From UBA6918 sp040754425 (GTDB lineage Bacteria; Pseudomonadota; Gammaproteobacteria; Burkholderiales; Thiobacillaceae), in assembly GCA_040754425.1 (NCBI GenBank), contig JBFMCR010000023.1, positions 4,445 to 68,444 on the forward strand: 64,000 bases of DNA. Reading direction: 5' to 3'. This document shows, piece by piece, positions 36,253 through 45,762 of this stretch. Below the pieces are notes generated by a model that made no database searches, had not been told where the DNA came from, and worked only from the letters and a program-made list of their open reading frames with translations. The translations under genes were made by a program, and so were the position numbers. Within the stretch, counting starts at the first letter, position 1. Every line of letters starts with the position of its first letter.

Positions 36253-39200
36253 ATGAGTGCCACGCTGGATTTTGATACCGGACCGCTGAACTGGGTACGC
36301 GGCGATATCGAAAACGCCTTCAAGGGCGCCGCCGAACGAATCCGCGCCTTTGGCGCCGACCGGAGCCTGGAGAACGCCCTGCGTCTTGCGCGCGATGAGA
36401 TTCACGGGGCAACCGGCGCCATGCGCATGGTCGGGCTGGAAGGCGCCGCCAAGGTCATCGCCGCACTGGAAGACGCACTTGCGGCCATGGATGAAAAAAC
36501 CATCGCGGCCGACGAGCTCAACACCAAGGTAGCGCTCGATGCGATCGAAGCCCTGCAAAAGTGGCTGGTGCGCATGGCAGAAGGCCGCGGCGAAGGCGAG
36601 CTTGCGCTGTTCCCGACCTATCGCAGGCTGCGCGAGCTGGTCGGTGCTGAAAAAGTGTTCGAAGGCGAGCTGTTCTATCCTGATCTCAAGATTCAGGTGA
36701 CAGCCGAAACTCAGCCCGGCATCTCCCAGGAAGAGTTGTCGCAACGCGTCAAAGGCTCGCGCGCCGGCTTCCAGCGCGGGCTGCTTGCCTTCCTGCGCGG
36801 CACCAAGCCTGAAGCCGGGCTTGCCGCCATGGCAAAATCGCTTGCCGAAGTCGAGTCATGCGTCTCCTCGCAGGCGGCACGCGCTTTCTGGTGGGCATGC
36901 AAAGGCTTTGTCGACGCCTTGATCAACAAGGGCGTCGAGCCGGATTTCCACGTCAAGCAGCTGCTTGCGCGCATCGACCTGCAGATGCGCAAGCTCATAG
37001 AAGGCTCTCCCCAGGTTGCCGAACAGCTGATGCGCGATGCGCTGTTCTTTATTGCCAAGAGCAAGTCCGTAGGCAGCGATTCGGAGGCCGTGCGTTCGGC
37101 TTTCGGCCTCGACAAATATCTGCCCAAACACCAGATGGATGCGGAACAGATGGCGCGTGCACGCCCGGTACTGAAGCTGCTCAAGGAAACGCTCGGCGAG
37201 GCGCGCAATCACTGGCACGGCTTTTCCGAAGGCAGGCAGGACGCGCTGGAACCCTTCCGGGCCGCAGTCGGACGCCTATCTACACAGTCCGGCGCCCTTG
37301 GCGTACCGGTTGCGGGAGAACTGATCGCGGCCATCGGCAAGACTATCGAAGCCATGGGCGGGCTTTCCGGCGATGCCCTGTCCGCCGCTCAGCTTGAGAT
37401 CGCAACCACCCTGTTGTTCCTGCAAAACGCCGTGGACAGTGAAGACATCCTCGATCCGGATTTCGAGTCGCGCGCACTAAGCCAGATGCGCCGCCTGGAC
37501 GCCGCCAGCGCCGGCCACGCCGAACTCAGCGCTTCCGATCTCATGGACGAAGGCTCGCGCAAGGCGGCGGAACACGCCCTGCTCGCCCAGCTGGGCCAGG
37601 AAATCCGCAGCAGCCTGCAGCAAATGGAAGAGGCGCTCGACGCGTTCTTCCGCGACACCGAGGCCCGCAACGGCCTGGCTTCGCTCGACATCCTCGCCGC
37701 CCAGGTACAGGGTGCCTTGGCCATCCTGGAACAGGCCGAGGCAGGGAAGTTGCTGCAAAGCAGCATGGAACTGATCCGGCCCTACGTCATTTCCGGCACA
37801 CCGAGCGACGAGGAGAAGACGCGCATCGCCGACGCGCTCTCCAGCCTGGGTCTTTTCATCGAAGCGCATTGCGCCGGCCGCGAAGACGCCGGGCGCATTC
37901 TGCAGCCCGCCCTGGCCGCCTTCGGGCTGGCCGAACCACAGCCCGAGCCCAAGGAAAACGAAGATTTTTTCGTATCTGAGGCGGCATCCACGACCGCCTC
38001 GGAAATCGAACTCGATCACATGGAGCTTGCCATCGCCGCTGCGGTAAACGAATCCGCGCCGGCAGGCGAACCCTCAACGGGGGCCGAGCCCGGGCATGAG
38101 CCGCATGCCCTCGAACTGCCGCCGTTCGGGATGGAGCCGCTCGCCGAAGCACCCGAAGCAGCGGTCGAAGCTGCAGCCGTCGAGCCGCAGGAGGCGGAAA
38201 TCGACGAGTCCTTGCTCGACCTGGAGTCCTATGCCAAGTGGCAGGCCCGCCAAGAACAGGCTGCAGCCGCCACTGAGACCGTCCCGGCTGCATCCGCCGA
38301 ATCCCCGGCTGAAAAACCCGCTGCCGCCGGCGAACCGGCTGCCACCCCGCCTGCGCCTGCCGCTGCCCCCGAAATCGATCCCGAACTGCTGGATATCTTC
38401 CTGGAGGAGGCCGGCGAAGTTCTCGACAACATGGCGAATGCTACCGATGCCTGCGAGGACAATGCCGACGACCGCGAAAGCCTGACCGTTGTCCGCCGCG
38501 CCTTCCACACCCTGAAGGGCAGCGGCCGCATGGTCGGCCTTACCGACTTTGGCGAGGCTGCCTGGGGCATGGAACAGCTGATGAACGGCTGGCTTGCGGC
38601 CGAAAAACCCGCGACCGCTCCGCTCATCGCCCTCGTGCGTCGCGCGCATGACTTGTTCGAAAACTGGGTCGCGCAATTGCGCGAGAACCCCGCTGCCCTC
38701 GTAGACGCCGGCAGCCTGCTGGCCGAAGCCCATGAGGTGGCGCATGGACCGCAGGAAACAGTGGAGGAGAAAACGGTTGCGGAAGTGCCCGCAACCGAAC
38801 CCGCACTGGAATCGCTTGTCATCGAAGCGCCAGAACCCATCGAGATTTCCGCGCCCGCCGCCGAGGCGTCGCCTGTTGCAGAACCTGCATCTGAAGCAAG
38901 CGAAACGGTAATGGAGCGCAAAATCGAAGCCGAAGCTGAAGTCGGGGCCAAGGCGGAAGAAGGCGAAGGCGAGGAAATCCAGATTGGCGCCGTGCGCCTG
39001 TCGGCCGCCTTGTTCGATATTTTCCAAAGCGAATCCGAGGCCCTGGCAAAGACCCTGGCCGAGGAGATCGAGCGCCTGTCCGAAAACGACCATGCCGTCA
39101 TTAGCGACGTTGCGCGCCGCGGCGTCCATACGCTGGCCGGCATCGCAGGCACCACCGGGTTCGTGCAGCTTGCCAATCTCGCTTCCGCCGTCGAATCCTA

Positions 39201-41970
39201 TTTCAGGAAACTCGATGTGCGCCCCGTTCCCAAGGCCGCACTCGGCACCGTCCTGGAGGCGCTCAAGCGCATCAACGGCATGATCGAGAGCCTGCATGCG
39301 CGCATTGTGCCCATGCAGGCCGCACCACTGATCTACACCCTGAATCAGCTGCCGCTCGATGCAGAAGAAACCGCGCAAGCTGCCGCGCCGGAAACAGTCG
39401 AACCTGTTGTGGAAGAAATCGAGATCAGCGCACCGGCGCCCGAATCCGAGGAAAGCGCGCCGTCCATCGGGTTTCCCGGCGAGGCGGCTGCAGCGACGGG
39501 GTCTGAGGCGGAAGCGGCAATCGAAACGCCCGCTCCGGCCATCGAGAAAGTCAGCGAGGAAATCGAGCTGGCCAACATGGTGGCGCAGACACCGGCTCCG
39601 GCCCCGCCCCCTGTTTTCGAGGAGCGCACCATACAGGACGAGATCGACCCGGTGCTGTTGCCTATCTTCCTGGAAGAGGCCGAAACGCTCGTGCCGGAAG
39701 CCGCGCAGGCCCTGCGCAAATGGATGGCAGACCCCAACGACACCGAGGGGCCTTCCGCTTTGCGCCGCGTATTGCATACGGTCAAGGGCTCCGCCCGCAT
39801 GGCTGGCGCCATGCGACTGGGCGAACTGACCCACATCATGGAGTCACAGGTCATTTCCGTGCTCGATGGCCAGGTGACTGCCGATGCCGCCGTGCTGGAA
39901 AAGCTCGAAGAGCAATTCGACCACCTTGCCTCCGCGGTCGACCGCCTCAAGTACGGCACGCACGAGTCGGTCGAAACCCGGCATGTCGAGACCGAGGCTG
40001 CCGATGCCGACGTGCTGGTGCCGGGCATGGAGAAAGCCGCCGAGGCCGAGGAGCGGCCGGAGGCGCCGCCCGCAGAAGCCACGCCAGCCCCGCAGCGCGC
40101 TCAGGCAGCCGCACCCGCGGCAGTCGAAGCGGTGCACCGTGAAAGCGCCACCCTGCGCGTGCGCGCGGACTGGGTCGACCGCATGGTCAACCAGGCCGGC
40201 GAAGTGGCGATTGCGCGCTCGCGCATCGAAAGCCAGATGTACGCGTTGAAGCGGCAGACCGCGGAACTCTCGGAAGCCCTGCGCCGCCTGCGCGACCACC
40301 TGCGCGAGGTGGAAATCCAGGCCGAATCGCAGATGCAGGCCACCTTCCAGAGCCAGGCCGAGAAGGAACAGTTCGACCCGCTGGAATTCGATCGCTTCAC
40401 GCGTTTCCAGGAAGTCACGCGCTTTTTGGCGGAAAGCGTGCACGACATTTTTACCGTGCAGCAGACGCTCACCACCCAGCTGGGCGAAGCCGATGCGGCG
40501 CTGCTGCAACAGGCGCGAATGAACCGCGAACTGCAGCAAAGCCTGATGCGCGTGCGCATGGTGCCCTTGTACAGCGTGTCCGAACGGCTGTACCGCGTGG
40601 TGCGCCAGACGGCGCGCGACTTGAACAAACGCGCGCAACTGGACATCCAGGGCGGCGACATCGAAATCGACCGCGGCGTGCTCGAGAAAATCGTCGCGCC
40701 CATCGAGCATTTGTTGCGCAACTCCATCGCCCATGGCCTGGAAACGCCGGAAGGGCGCGCGCAGGCCGGCAAGCCGGAACTCGGCGAGGTCAGGCTCATC
40801 GCCAGGCACGAGGGCAACGAGATGGTGCTGCGCGTGAGCGACGACGGCGCCGGCCTGGACCTGAAGCGCATACACGAGAAGGCCGTCGAACGCGGATTGC
40901 TCGACCCCGGCGTCGAACCCGGCAACCAGCAGCTGGCGCAAATGATCTTCGTGCCAGGTTTCTCCACCGCCGACGAAGTCACGCAGGTCGCCGGACGCGG
41001 CGTCGGCATGGACGTGGTCAAGAACGAGATTGCCGGCCTGGGCGGCCGCGTCGAAATCGACACCGAAACCGGCAAGGGCACGACCTTCACCATTTATCTG
41101 CCGCTGACTCTGGCGGTGACGCAGGCGGTCATCATCACCGCGAACAAGAACGAATATGCCCTGCCGGCCACGCTGGTGGAGCAGGTGCAGGAACTGAAGC
41201 CGGAGCAGCTTGCCGCTGCGCTGCGGGCCCGCGCCATCGAATGGCGCGGTAACAGCTACCCGTTGTTCTATCTGCCCCATCTGCTTGGGCAGAACGACGC
41301 ACTGCACGAAGTGCAGCGCTTCAATGCCATCGTCCTGATGAAGAGCGCTGCCTCACATGCCGCGATCCTCGTCGACACGGTCGAGGGTGCACGCGAAGTC
41401 GTGGTCAAGAACATCGGCCCGCAGGTCTCGCGTATCACCGGCATCGCCGGCGCCACCGTGCGCGGCGACGGCAAGGTGGTGCTGATCCTGAACCCGGTAC
41501 CGCTTGCCATCCGAGCGCTCAATCTGCCGATGGAAACCGTGCGCGTGGTAGCGCCGGAAACGGTTGCCCAGGAAGAGGCTGCCCAGCCGCCGCTGATCAT
41601 GATCGTCGACGATTCGCTGACGGTGCGCAAGATCACCAGCCGCCTGATGGCGCGCGAAGGCTACCGCGTCGAAACCGCAAAGGACGGCGTCGATGCCCTG
41701 GAGAAGATGAACGACATCCTGCCGGATGTCGTGCTGCTTGACGTCGAAATGCCGCGCATGGACGGCTTTGAGCTTGCGCGTGTCATGCGCAACGACAGCC
41801 GCCTCAAAAGCGTGCCCATCATCATGATCACCTCGCGCACCGCAGACAAGCACCGCAACCACGCGCTGGAAATCGGCGTCAACGTCTACATGGGCAAGCC
41901 GTACCAGGAGGCGGTGCTGCTTTCGTACATCGCCGATCTGCTGGGCGAACGCGCTCTGATATCGGTCTGA
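36253..41970 (+). CDS. pilL: Chemotaxis-like hybrid kinase PilL/ChpA
   Basis: 1905 residues. It has at least four histidine phosphotransfer sites: His51 (EIHGATGAMRMVG), His752 (RAFHTLKGSGRMVG), His959 (GVHTLAGIAGTTG) and His1175 (RVLHTVKGSARMAG). Long acidic Ala/Glu/Pro linkers separate them. The CheA core follows with the N-box HLLRNSIAHGLETPEGR, the G1 motif DDGAGLDL and GRGVGMDVVKNEIAGLGG, then a CheW domain. A C-terminal receiver has Asp1830 in VVLLDVEMPRMDGFEL. It phosphorylates PilG and PilH. Followed by a terminator. Confidence 0.93.
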   Translation: MSATLDFDTGPLNWVRGDIENAFKGAAERIRAFGADRSLENALRLARDEIHGATGAMRMVGLEGAAKVIAALEDALAAMDEKTIAADELNTKVALDAIEALQKWLVRMAEGRGEGELALFPTYRRLRELVGAEKVFEGELFYPDLKIQVTAETQPGISQEELSQRVKGSRAGFQRGLLAFLRGTKPEAGLAAMAKSLAEVESCVSSQAARAFWWACKGFVDALINKGVEPDFHVKQLLARIDLQMRKLIEGSPQVAEQLMRDALFFIAKSKSVGSDSEAVRSAFGLDKYLPKHQMDAEQMARARPVLKLLKETLGEARNHWHGFSEGRQDALEPFRAAVGRLSTQSGALGVPVAGELIAAIGKTIEAMGGLSGDALSAAQLEIATTLLFLQNAVDSEDILDPDFESRALSQMRRLDAASAGHAELSASDLMDEGSRKAAEHALLAQLGQEIRSSLQQMEEALDAFFRDTEARNGLASLDILAAQVQGALAILEQAEAGKLLQSSMELIRPYVISGTPSDEEKTRIADALSSLGLFIEAHCAGREDAGRILQPALAAFGLAEPQPEPKENEDFFVSEAASTTASEIELDHMELAIAAAVNESAPAGEPSTGAEPGHEPHALELPPFGMEPLAEAPEAAVEAAAVEPQEAEIDESLLDLESYAKWQARQEQAAAATETVPAASAESPAEKPAAAGEPAATPPAPAAAPEIDPELLDIFLEEAGEVLDNMANATDACEDNADDRESLTVVRRAFHTLKGSGRMVGLTDFGEAAWGMEQLMNGWLAAEKPATAPLIALVRRAHDLFENWVAQLRENPAALVDAGSLLAEAHEVAHGPQETVEEKTVAEVPATEPALESLVIEAPEPIEISAPAAEASPVAEPASEASETVMERKIEAEAEVGAKAEEGEGEEIQIGAVRLSAALFDIFQSESEALAKTLAEEIERLSENDHAVISDVARRGVHTLAGIAGTTGFVQLANLASAVESYFRKLDVRPVPKAALGTVLEALKRINGMIESLHARIVPMQAAPLIYTLNQLPLDAEETAQAAAPETVEPVVEEIEISAPAPESEESAPSIGFPGEAAAATGSEAEAAIETPAPAIEKVSEEIELANMVAQTPAPAPPPVFEERTIQDEIDPVLLPIFLEEAETLVPEAAQALRKWMADPNDTEGPSALRRVLHTVKGSARMAGAMRLGELTHIMESQVISVLDGQVTADAAVLEKLEEQFDHLASAVDRLKYGTHESVETRHVETEAADADVLVPGMEKAAEAEERPEAPPAEATPAPQRAQAAAPAAVEAVHRESATLRVRADWVDRMVNQAGEVAIARSRIESQMYALKRQTAELSEALRRLRDHLREVEIQAESQMQATFQSQAEKEQFDPLEFDRFTRFQEVTRFLAESVHDIFTVQQTLTTQLGEADAALLQQARMNRELQQSLMRVRMVPLYSVSERLYRVVRQTARDLNKRAQLDIQGGDIEIDRGVLEKIVAPIEHLLRNSIAHGLETPEGRAQAGKPELGEVRLIARHEGNEMVLRVSDDGAGLDLKRIHEKAVERGLLDPGVEPGNQQLAQMIFVPGFSTADEVTQVAGRGVGMDVVKNEIAGLGGRVEIDTETGKGTTFTIYLPLTLAVTQAVIITANKNEYALPATLVEQVQELKPEQLAAALRARAIEWRGNSYPLFYLPHLLGQNDALHEVQRFNAIVLMKSAASHAAILVDTVEGAREVVVKNIGPQVSRITGIAGATVRGDGKVVLILNPVPLAIRALNLPMETVRVVAPETVAQEEAAQPPLIMIVDDSLTVRKITSRLMAREGYRVETAKDGVDALEKMNDILPDVVLLDVEMPRMDGFELARVMRNDSRLKSVPIIMITSRTADKHRNHALEIGVNVYMGKPYQEAVLLSYIADLLGERALISV

Positions 41971-41990
41971 TGGACGCTGCGGCAAGACAC

Positions 41991-42018
41991 GAAAAAGGCG
42001 GCGCCGGCCGCTTTTTTC
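41991..42018. terminator. Bidirectional terminator between pilL and uppP
   Basis: The arm GAAAAAGGCGGC pairs with GCCGCTTTTTTC around a short GCCG loop. The stem ends in A/T runs usable in both directions. Confidence 0.8.
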
Positions 42019-42019
42019 G

Positions 42020-42853
42020 TCAGCCGACAGCCGGGGTGCTCCAGTCGACCAAGCCTGTATATGCAGTCAACAGCACCACCGCGCCGAACACGATGCGGTA
42101 CCAGGCGAACACCGTGAAATCGTGCCTGGATATGAAGCGTACCAAGGCGCGCACCGCTATTGCCGCGCTGACGAAGGAGGCGGCAAAACCGACCGCCAGC
42201 ATCTCGATGTCATCCTGACTGAAGAGGTGCCAGTGCATGTACATCTCATAGAGCGAAGCGATACCCAGCGTCGGCACTGCCAGGAAAAACGAAAATTCCG
42301 TGGCCGCCTTGCGCGTCAGGCCGTACAACAGCCCGCCGATGATGGTTGCACCGGAGCGGGAAGTGCCCGGGATCAGGGCCAGGGCCTGGATGAAGCCCAT
42401 CACCAGGGCGTCCTTCCAGGTTATCTTATCGACCTCGTCGATATGCTTGCTGTGGGGCATTTTTTCCGCCCACAGGATGGCAATGCCGCCGACGATGAAA
42501 GCCAGCGCCACCGGAACCGGCGAAAACAGCGCGGCCTTGATCTGCTGGCCGAACAGAAGGCCGATGACTGCCAGCGGCAGAAAGGCCAGAAACAAGTTGA
42601 GCACGAAGCGGTTCGCCACCGGATCGCGCCCGAGGCCCGCTGCGACAAAGGCAAAGCGCGCGCGGTAGTCCCATACCACGGCCAGGATCGCGCCCAGCTG
42701 GATGGCGATTTCGAACACCTTGCCTTTGTCATTGTTGAATCCGAGCATATCTCCGGCCAAAATCAGGTGCCCGGTGCTGGAGATGGGCAGAAACTCGGTC
42801 AGCCCCTCCACGATGCCCATGACCAGGGCTTTCAGAACAAGAACGATATCCAT
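42020..42853 (-). CDS. uppP: Undecaprenyl-diphosphatase
   Basis: 277 residues and seven to eight membrane helices. Dephosphorylates undecaprenyl pyrophosphate for recycling in peptidoglycan and O-antigen synthesis. The catalytic motifs EGLTEFLPISSTGHL and PGTSRSGATIIGGLL are intact. Also called bacA because extra copies raise bacitracin tolerance. It is transcribed alone. The 185 bases between it and the divergent GGDEF/EAL gene hold nothing else I could identify. Confidence 0.95.
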   Translation of the reverse strand: MDIVLVLKALVMGIVEGLTEFLPISSTGHLILAGDMLGFNNDKGKVFEIAIQLGAILAVVWDYRARFAFVAAGLGRDPVANRFVLNLFLAFLPLAVIGLLFGQQIKAALFSPVPVALAFIVGGIAILWAEKMPHSKHIDEVDKITWKDALVMGFIQALALIPGTSRSGATIIGGLLYGLTRKAATEFSFFLAVPTLGIASLYEMYMHWHLFSQDDIEMLAVGFAASFVSAAIAVRALVRFISRHDFTVFAWYRIVFGAVVLLTAYTGLVDWSTPAVG

Positions 42854-43038
42854 GTGTGATGCGCTTATGCGGCGTGATGCCGGGCTCCATCATAACGCAT
42901 GACGGGGAAGCGGCAGTGACGCCAGCCCACAAACCTGGCACGGGCAGAGCCTTGTCCGGCCAAGGCCGGCCGAAAATTCCATCGAAGTAAGCCGTTTGTC
43001 CTATAGCCACCCCTACAGCCCCGCCTCAAACTTGCCCG

Positions 43039-45318
43039 ATGCGCTTATTCCGATTCCGGCCCTGGACCATCATCGGCGCCAGCATCGTCATCCTGGCGGT
43101 CGCTGGAGCCGCGCTGCGCTGGCACGGCAACAGCCGGCTGGAAGAATTCAAGAACAAGCAGGGCGCCATCATGACGGATTCGGCGCGCGGCGCCGCCGCC
43201 ACCATCAGCCGCGAAGTCGGGCGCCTGCACGTGGCCACGGCATTATTCGCCAAACAGCAGTCGCAGCTCCTGCACAATCTGGCCGAGCATCCCGACGACG
43301 CGGAACTCAAGGCCGAATTGAAACGGCGCATCGACGCCGTGTTCAACAGTGTCATCAGCTTTTCGCTTGTGGATGAGTTTGGTGCCCTGCTGCTGCCCAA
43401 TCCGCAACAGATCATCGGCCCGCGATGCCAGAACGACATTGCGCGCTACGTCATCACCCATTCGGGAGACCCCAATGCCGTCTACACTCCAAGCACGCAC
43501 TTCACGCGCGACGGCAACAAGTTCGACCAGCATTTCGACATCATCGTCAAAAACCCCGAGGGAGGGTTCTTCTTTCTCGGCATACACGCCGCAACGCTTC
43601 AGCAGCTCTTGAAGCTGCACGAACTGCCAGGCCACCAATTGGTACTGCTGAGCGGGGACAAGACCCTGAATGAAGACCTGACCGTGGATACAGGCCTCAG
43701 ATCGGCCATGGACCTGCCGCCATTGAACGCCGATGAAATCAAGCAACTGCACGGTCTCACCCCCATCCCCAATACCAGCTGGAAGCTGGCCGCGCGTCCG
43801 CGGCCGGGATTTTACGAGGAGGCCGCTGCGGACATCTGGCGCGACATGTTCGCCTACTGGCTGGCTTTCAGCGCAGCCGCGCTACTGTTCCTTGCGCTTT
43901 GGGTGCATGAACGCAACCGCCGTGTGCGCATCGCCGACATAAACACCAGCCTAATCCTGGAGATAAAGGAACGCAGGAAAGCCGAAGAACGGCTGCAGGT
44001 GCTCACCCGTTACGACCCGCTCACCGGGCTGTCCAATCGCCAGACCGCGGAAGACTACCTGCGGCATGTGCTGGCCTCGGCCAGGCGCACGGGACGGCAG
44101 GCCGCCTTGCTGTTCTTCGATCTGGATCACTTCAAGGACATCAATGACAGTCTTGGCCATGGCTACGGCGATCAGGTGCTGAAGCAGGCGGCCGACCGCC
44201 TGTCCACCCAGATCCGCGAAGAGGACATGCTTGCGCGCTGGGGCGGCGACGAGTTCATCGTCATCCTGCCGCACGTCGAAGGCGCCGGCGATGCCGCCAG
44301 CTTCGCCGTCAAGCTGATCGGGGTCATGCACAAGCCGTTCAACATCGGCAACCAGGAAGTGCGCACCACCATCTCCATCGGCATTGCCGTATACCCGCAT
44401 TCCGGCAAGGATCCCGAAACCCTGATCAAGAACGCCGACCTTGCGCTGTATCGCGCCAAGTGGGGCGGGCGCAACCGTTTCCAGTTCTTCAGCAGCGACA
44501 TGGACGACGAAATGCAGTTCCGCGTCCGCCAGGAAAAGGAACTGCGCATGGCCATCGCGCGCGGCGAATTCGAAGTCTATTTCCAGCCGCGCCTGAACCT
44601 TGCCAGCGGCCGCATCAGCAGCGCCGAGGCGCTGCTGCGCTGGAACCACCCCGAGCAGGGCCTGCTTGCCCCCGATGCATTTTTGAAAACCCTTGAGGGC
44701 TCGAACCTGATCGAGGAAGTCGGAGATTGGGTAATGGGCGAAGTATGCAAACAAACCCGGCGCTGGCGCGAGGAACAGCGCCCGTCCATCTGTATTTCGA
44801 TCAACCTTTCGGGCAGGGAATTCTCGCAAAGCAACCTGGTCGAGCGCCTGTCCAGGCACGCCTCGGCCCAGTGCCTGGCGCGTGGCCTGCTGGAACTGGA
44901 GATTACCGAGACTTTTCTGATGGAACACACGGGCGACAGTCTGGCGAAGCTGAATGCACTGCGCAAACTGGGGTTCCGGCTGGCGATCGACGACTTCGGC
45001 ACCGGTTATTCGTCGCTTGCCTATCTCAAGCGCTTCCCCATTCAGACGCTGAAAATCGACCAGTCCTTCGTGCGCCATATCCACGAGGCCAACGAAGACC
45101 GGGAAATCGTGCGCACCATCATCGCCCTGGCCCGCACGCTCAACCTTACCACCGTGGCGGAAGGCGTGGAAAGCGAGGAACAACTGCGGTTGGTACACGA
45201 AATGGGCTGCGACGAGGCACAGGGCTATGCCATCGCGCGTCCGCTGCCGGCCGGCGAACTGGAAAAGCTCCTGGCTGCCGGCGTCAATATCGGGAATTTC
45301 GGCAGTCCGGCAAACTAG
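43039..45318 (+). CDS. Membrane GGDEF–EAL domain protein (c-di-GMP turnover)
   Basis: 759 residues. Two transmembrane helices (about 13–31 and 275–295) enclose a periplasmic, Cache-like sensor. The diguanylate-cyclase domain has an intact GGDEF at residues 402–406 (RWGGDEFIVIL). The phosphodiesterase domain keeps EAL at 530–532 (SAEALLRWNHP), plus INLSGREF, EITETFLMEH, IDDFGTGYSSLAYLKRF and KIDQSFV. Both activities may be possible. Its stop shares CTAG with the convergent gene downstream of thiC. Confidence 0.92.
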   Translation: MRLFRFRPWTIIGASIVILAVAGAALRWHGNSRLEEFKNKQGAIMTDSARGAAATISREVGRLHVATALFAKQQSQLLHNLAEHPDDAELKAELKRRIDAVFNSVISFSLVDEFGALLLPNPQQIIGPRCQNDIARYVITHSGDPNAVYTPSTHFTRDGNKFDQHFDIIVKNPEGGFFFLGIHAATLQQLLKLHELPGHQLVLLSGDKTLNEDLTVDTGLRSAMDLPPLNADEIKQLHGLTPIPNTSWKLAARPRPGFYEEAAADIWRDMFAYWLAFSAAALLFLALWVHERNRRVRIADINTSLILEIKERRKAEERLQVLTRYDPLTGLSNRQTAEDYLRHVLASARRTGRQAALLFFDLDHFKDINDSLGHGYGDQVLKQAADRLSTQIREEDMLARWGGDEFIVILPHVEGAGDAASFAVKLIGVMHKPFNIGNQEVRTTISIGIAVYPHSGKDPETLIKNADLALYRAKWGGRNRFQFFSSDMDDEMQFRVRQEKELRMAIARGEFEVYFQPRLNLASGRISSAEALLRWNHPEQGLLAPDAFLKTLEGSNLIEEVGDWVMGEVCKQTRRWREEQRPSICISINLSGREFSQSNLVERLSRHASAQCLARGLLELEITETFLMEHTGDSLAKLNALRKLGFRLAIDDFGTGYSSLAYLKRFPIQTLKIDQSFVRHIHEANEDREIVRTIIALARTLNLTTVAEGVESEEQLRLVHEMGCDEAQGYAIARPLPAGELEKLLAAGVNIGNFGSPAN

Positions 45319-45758
45319 CCTGCCGGACTTGAGGCCGACAGGCTGCTAGGGTTCCGTTTCTGCTGCGCTAAGCCCGGCGGTTCGGTATGGCCGAACTCGC
45401 CGAGCCACTCGCCTTTTCTATGATCCAGGCGCAGCCAGCGCGGCACAAAAGGCGCGCGCCGGGATAGCGGCGCATCCATGAGCGGCGGCTTGTCCGCGGC
45501 TGCATGCAAGTCGCAACGCTGGCCCACTACCGGCCGGAAGCGTACCGCGAGCTTGTCCGTCACAGCCGTTGTGTTGGTGTCCGCATCGCCGTCATGGAAG
45601 CGTACCTGCAGCCGGATCAGGCAAGAGAAATACAGTTCCATTTCAGCAACCAGGGGCGTGCCGCGTGCAGCGAGGGCACGCTGTGCGGCGGCACTCAGGA
45701 TTACGCGGAAAGGTTTCCCTTCCAGCGCCGCATCCAATGTCAATGTGCCGTCCGCCAT
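45315..45758 (-). CDS. Conserved hypothetical protein downstream of thiC
   Basis: 147 residues, no signal peptide or membrane helix. I do not recognise the family. The most distinctive stretch is FVPRWLRLDHRKGEWLGEFG. It starts four bases after the thiC stop and is probably co-transcribed with it under the TPP riboswitch. A thiamine link is possible but unproven. The stop TAG shares the palindrome CTAG with the stop of the opposite GGDEF/EAL gene. Confidence 0.6.
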   Translation of the reverse strand: MADGTLTLDAALEGKPFRVILSAAAQRALAARGTPLVAEMELYFSCLIRLQVRFHDGDADTNTTAVTDKLAVRFRPVVGQRCDLHAAADKPPLMDAPLSRRAPFVPRWLRLDHRKGEWLGEFGHTEPPGLAQQKRNPSSLSASSPAG

Positions 45759-45762
45759 GTGC

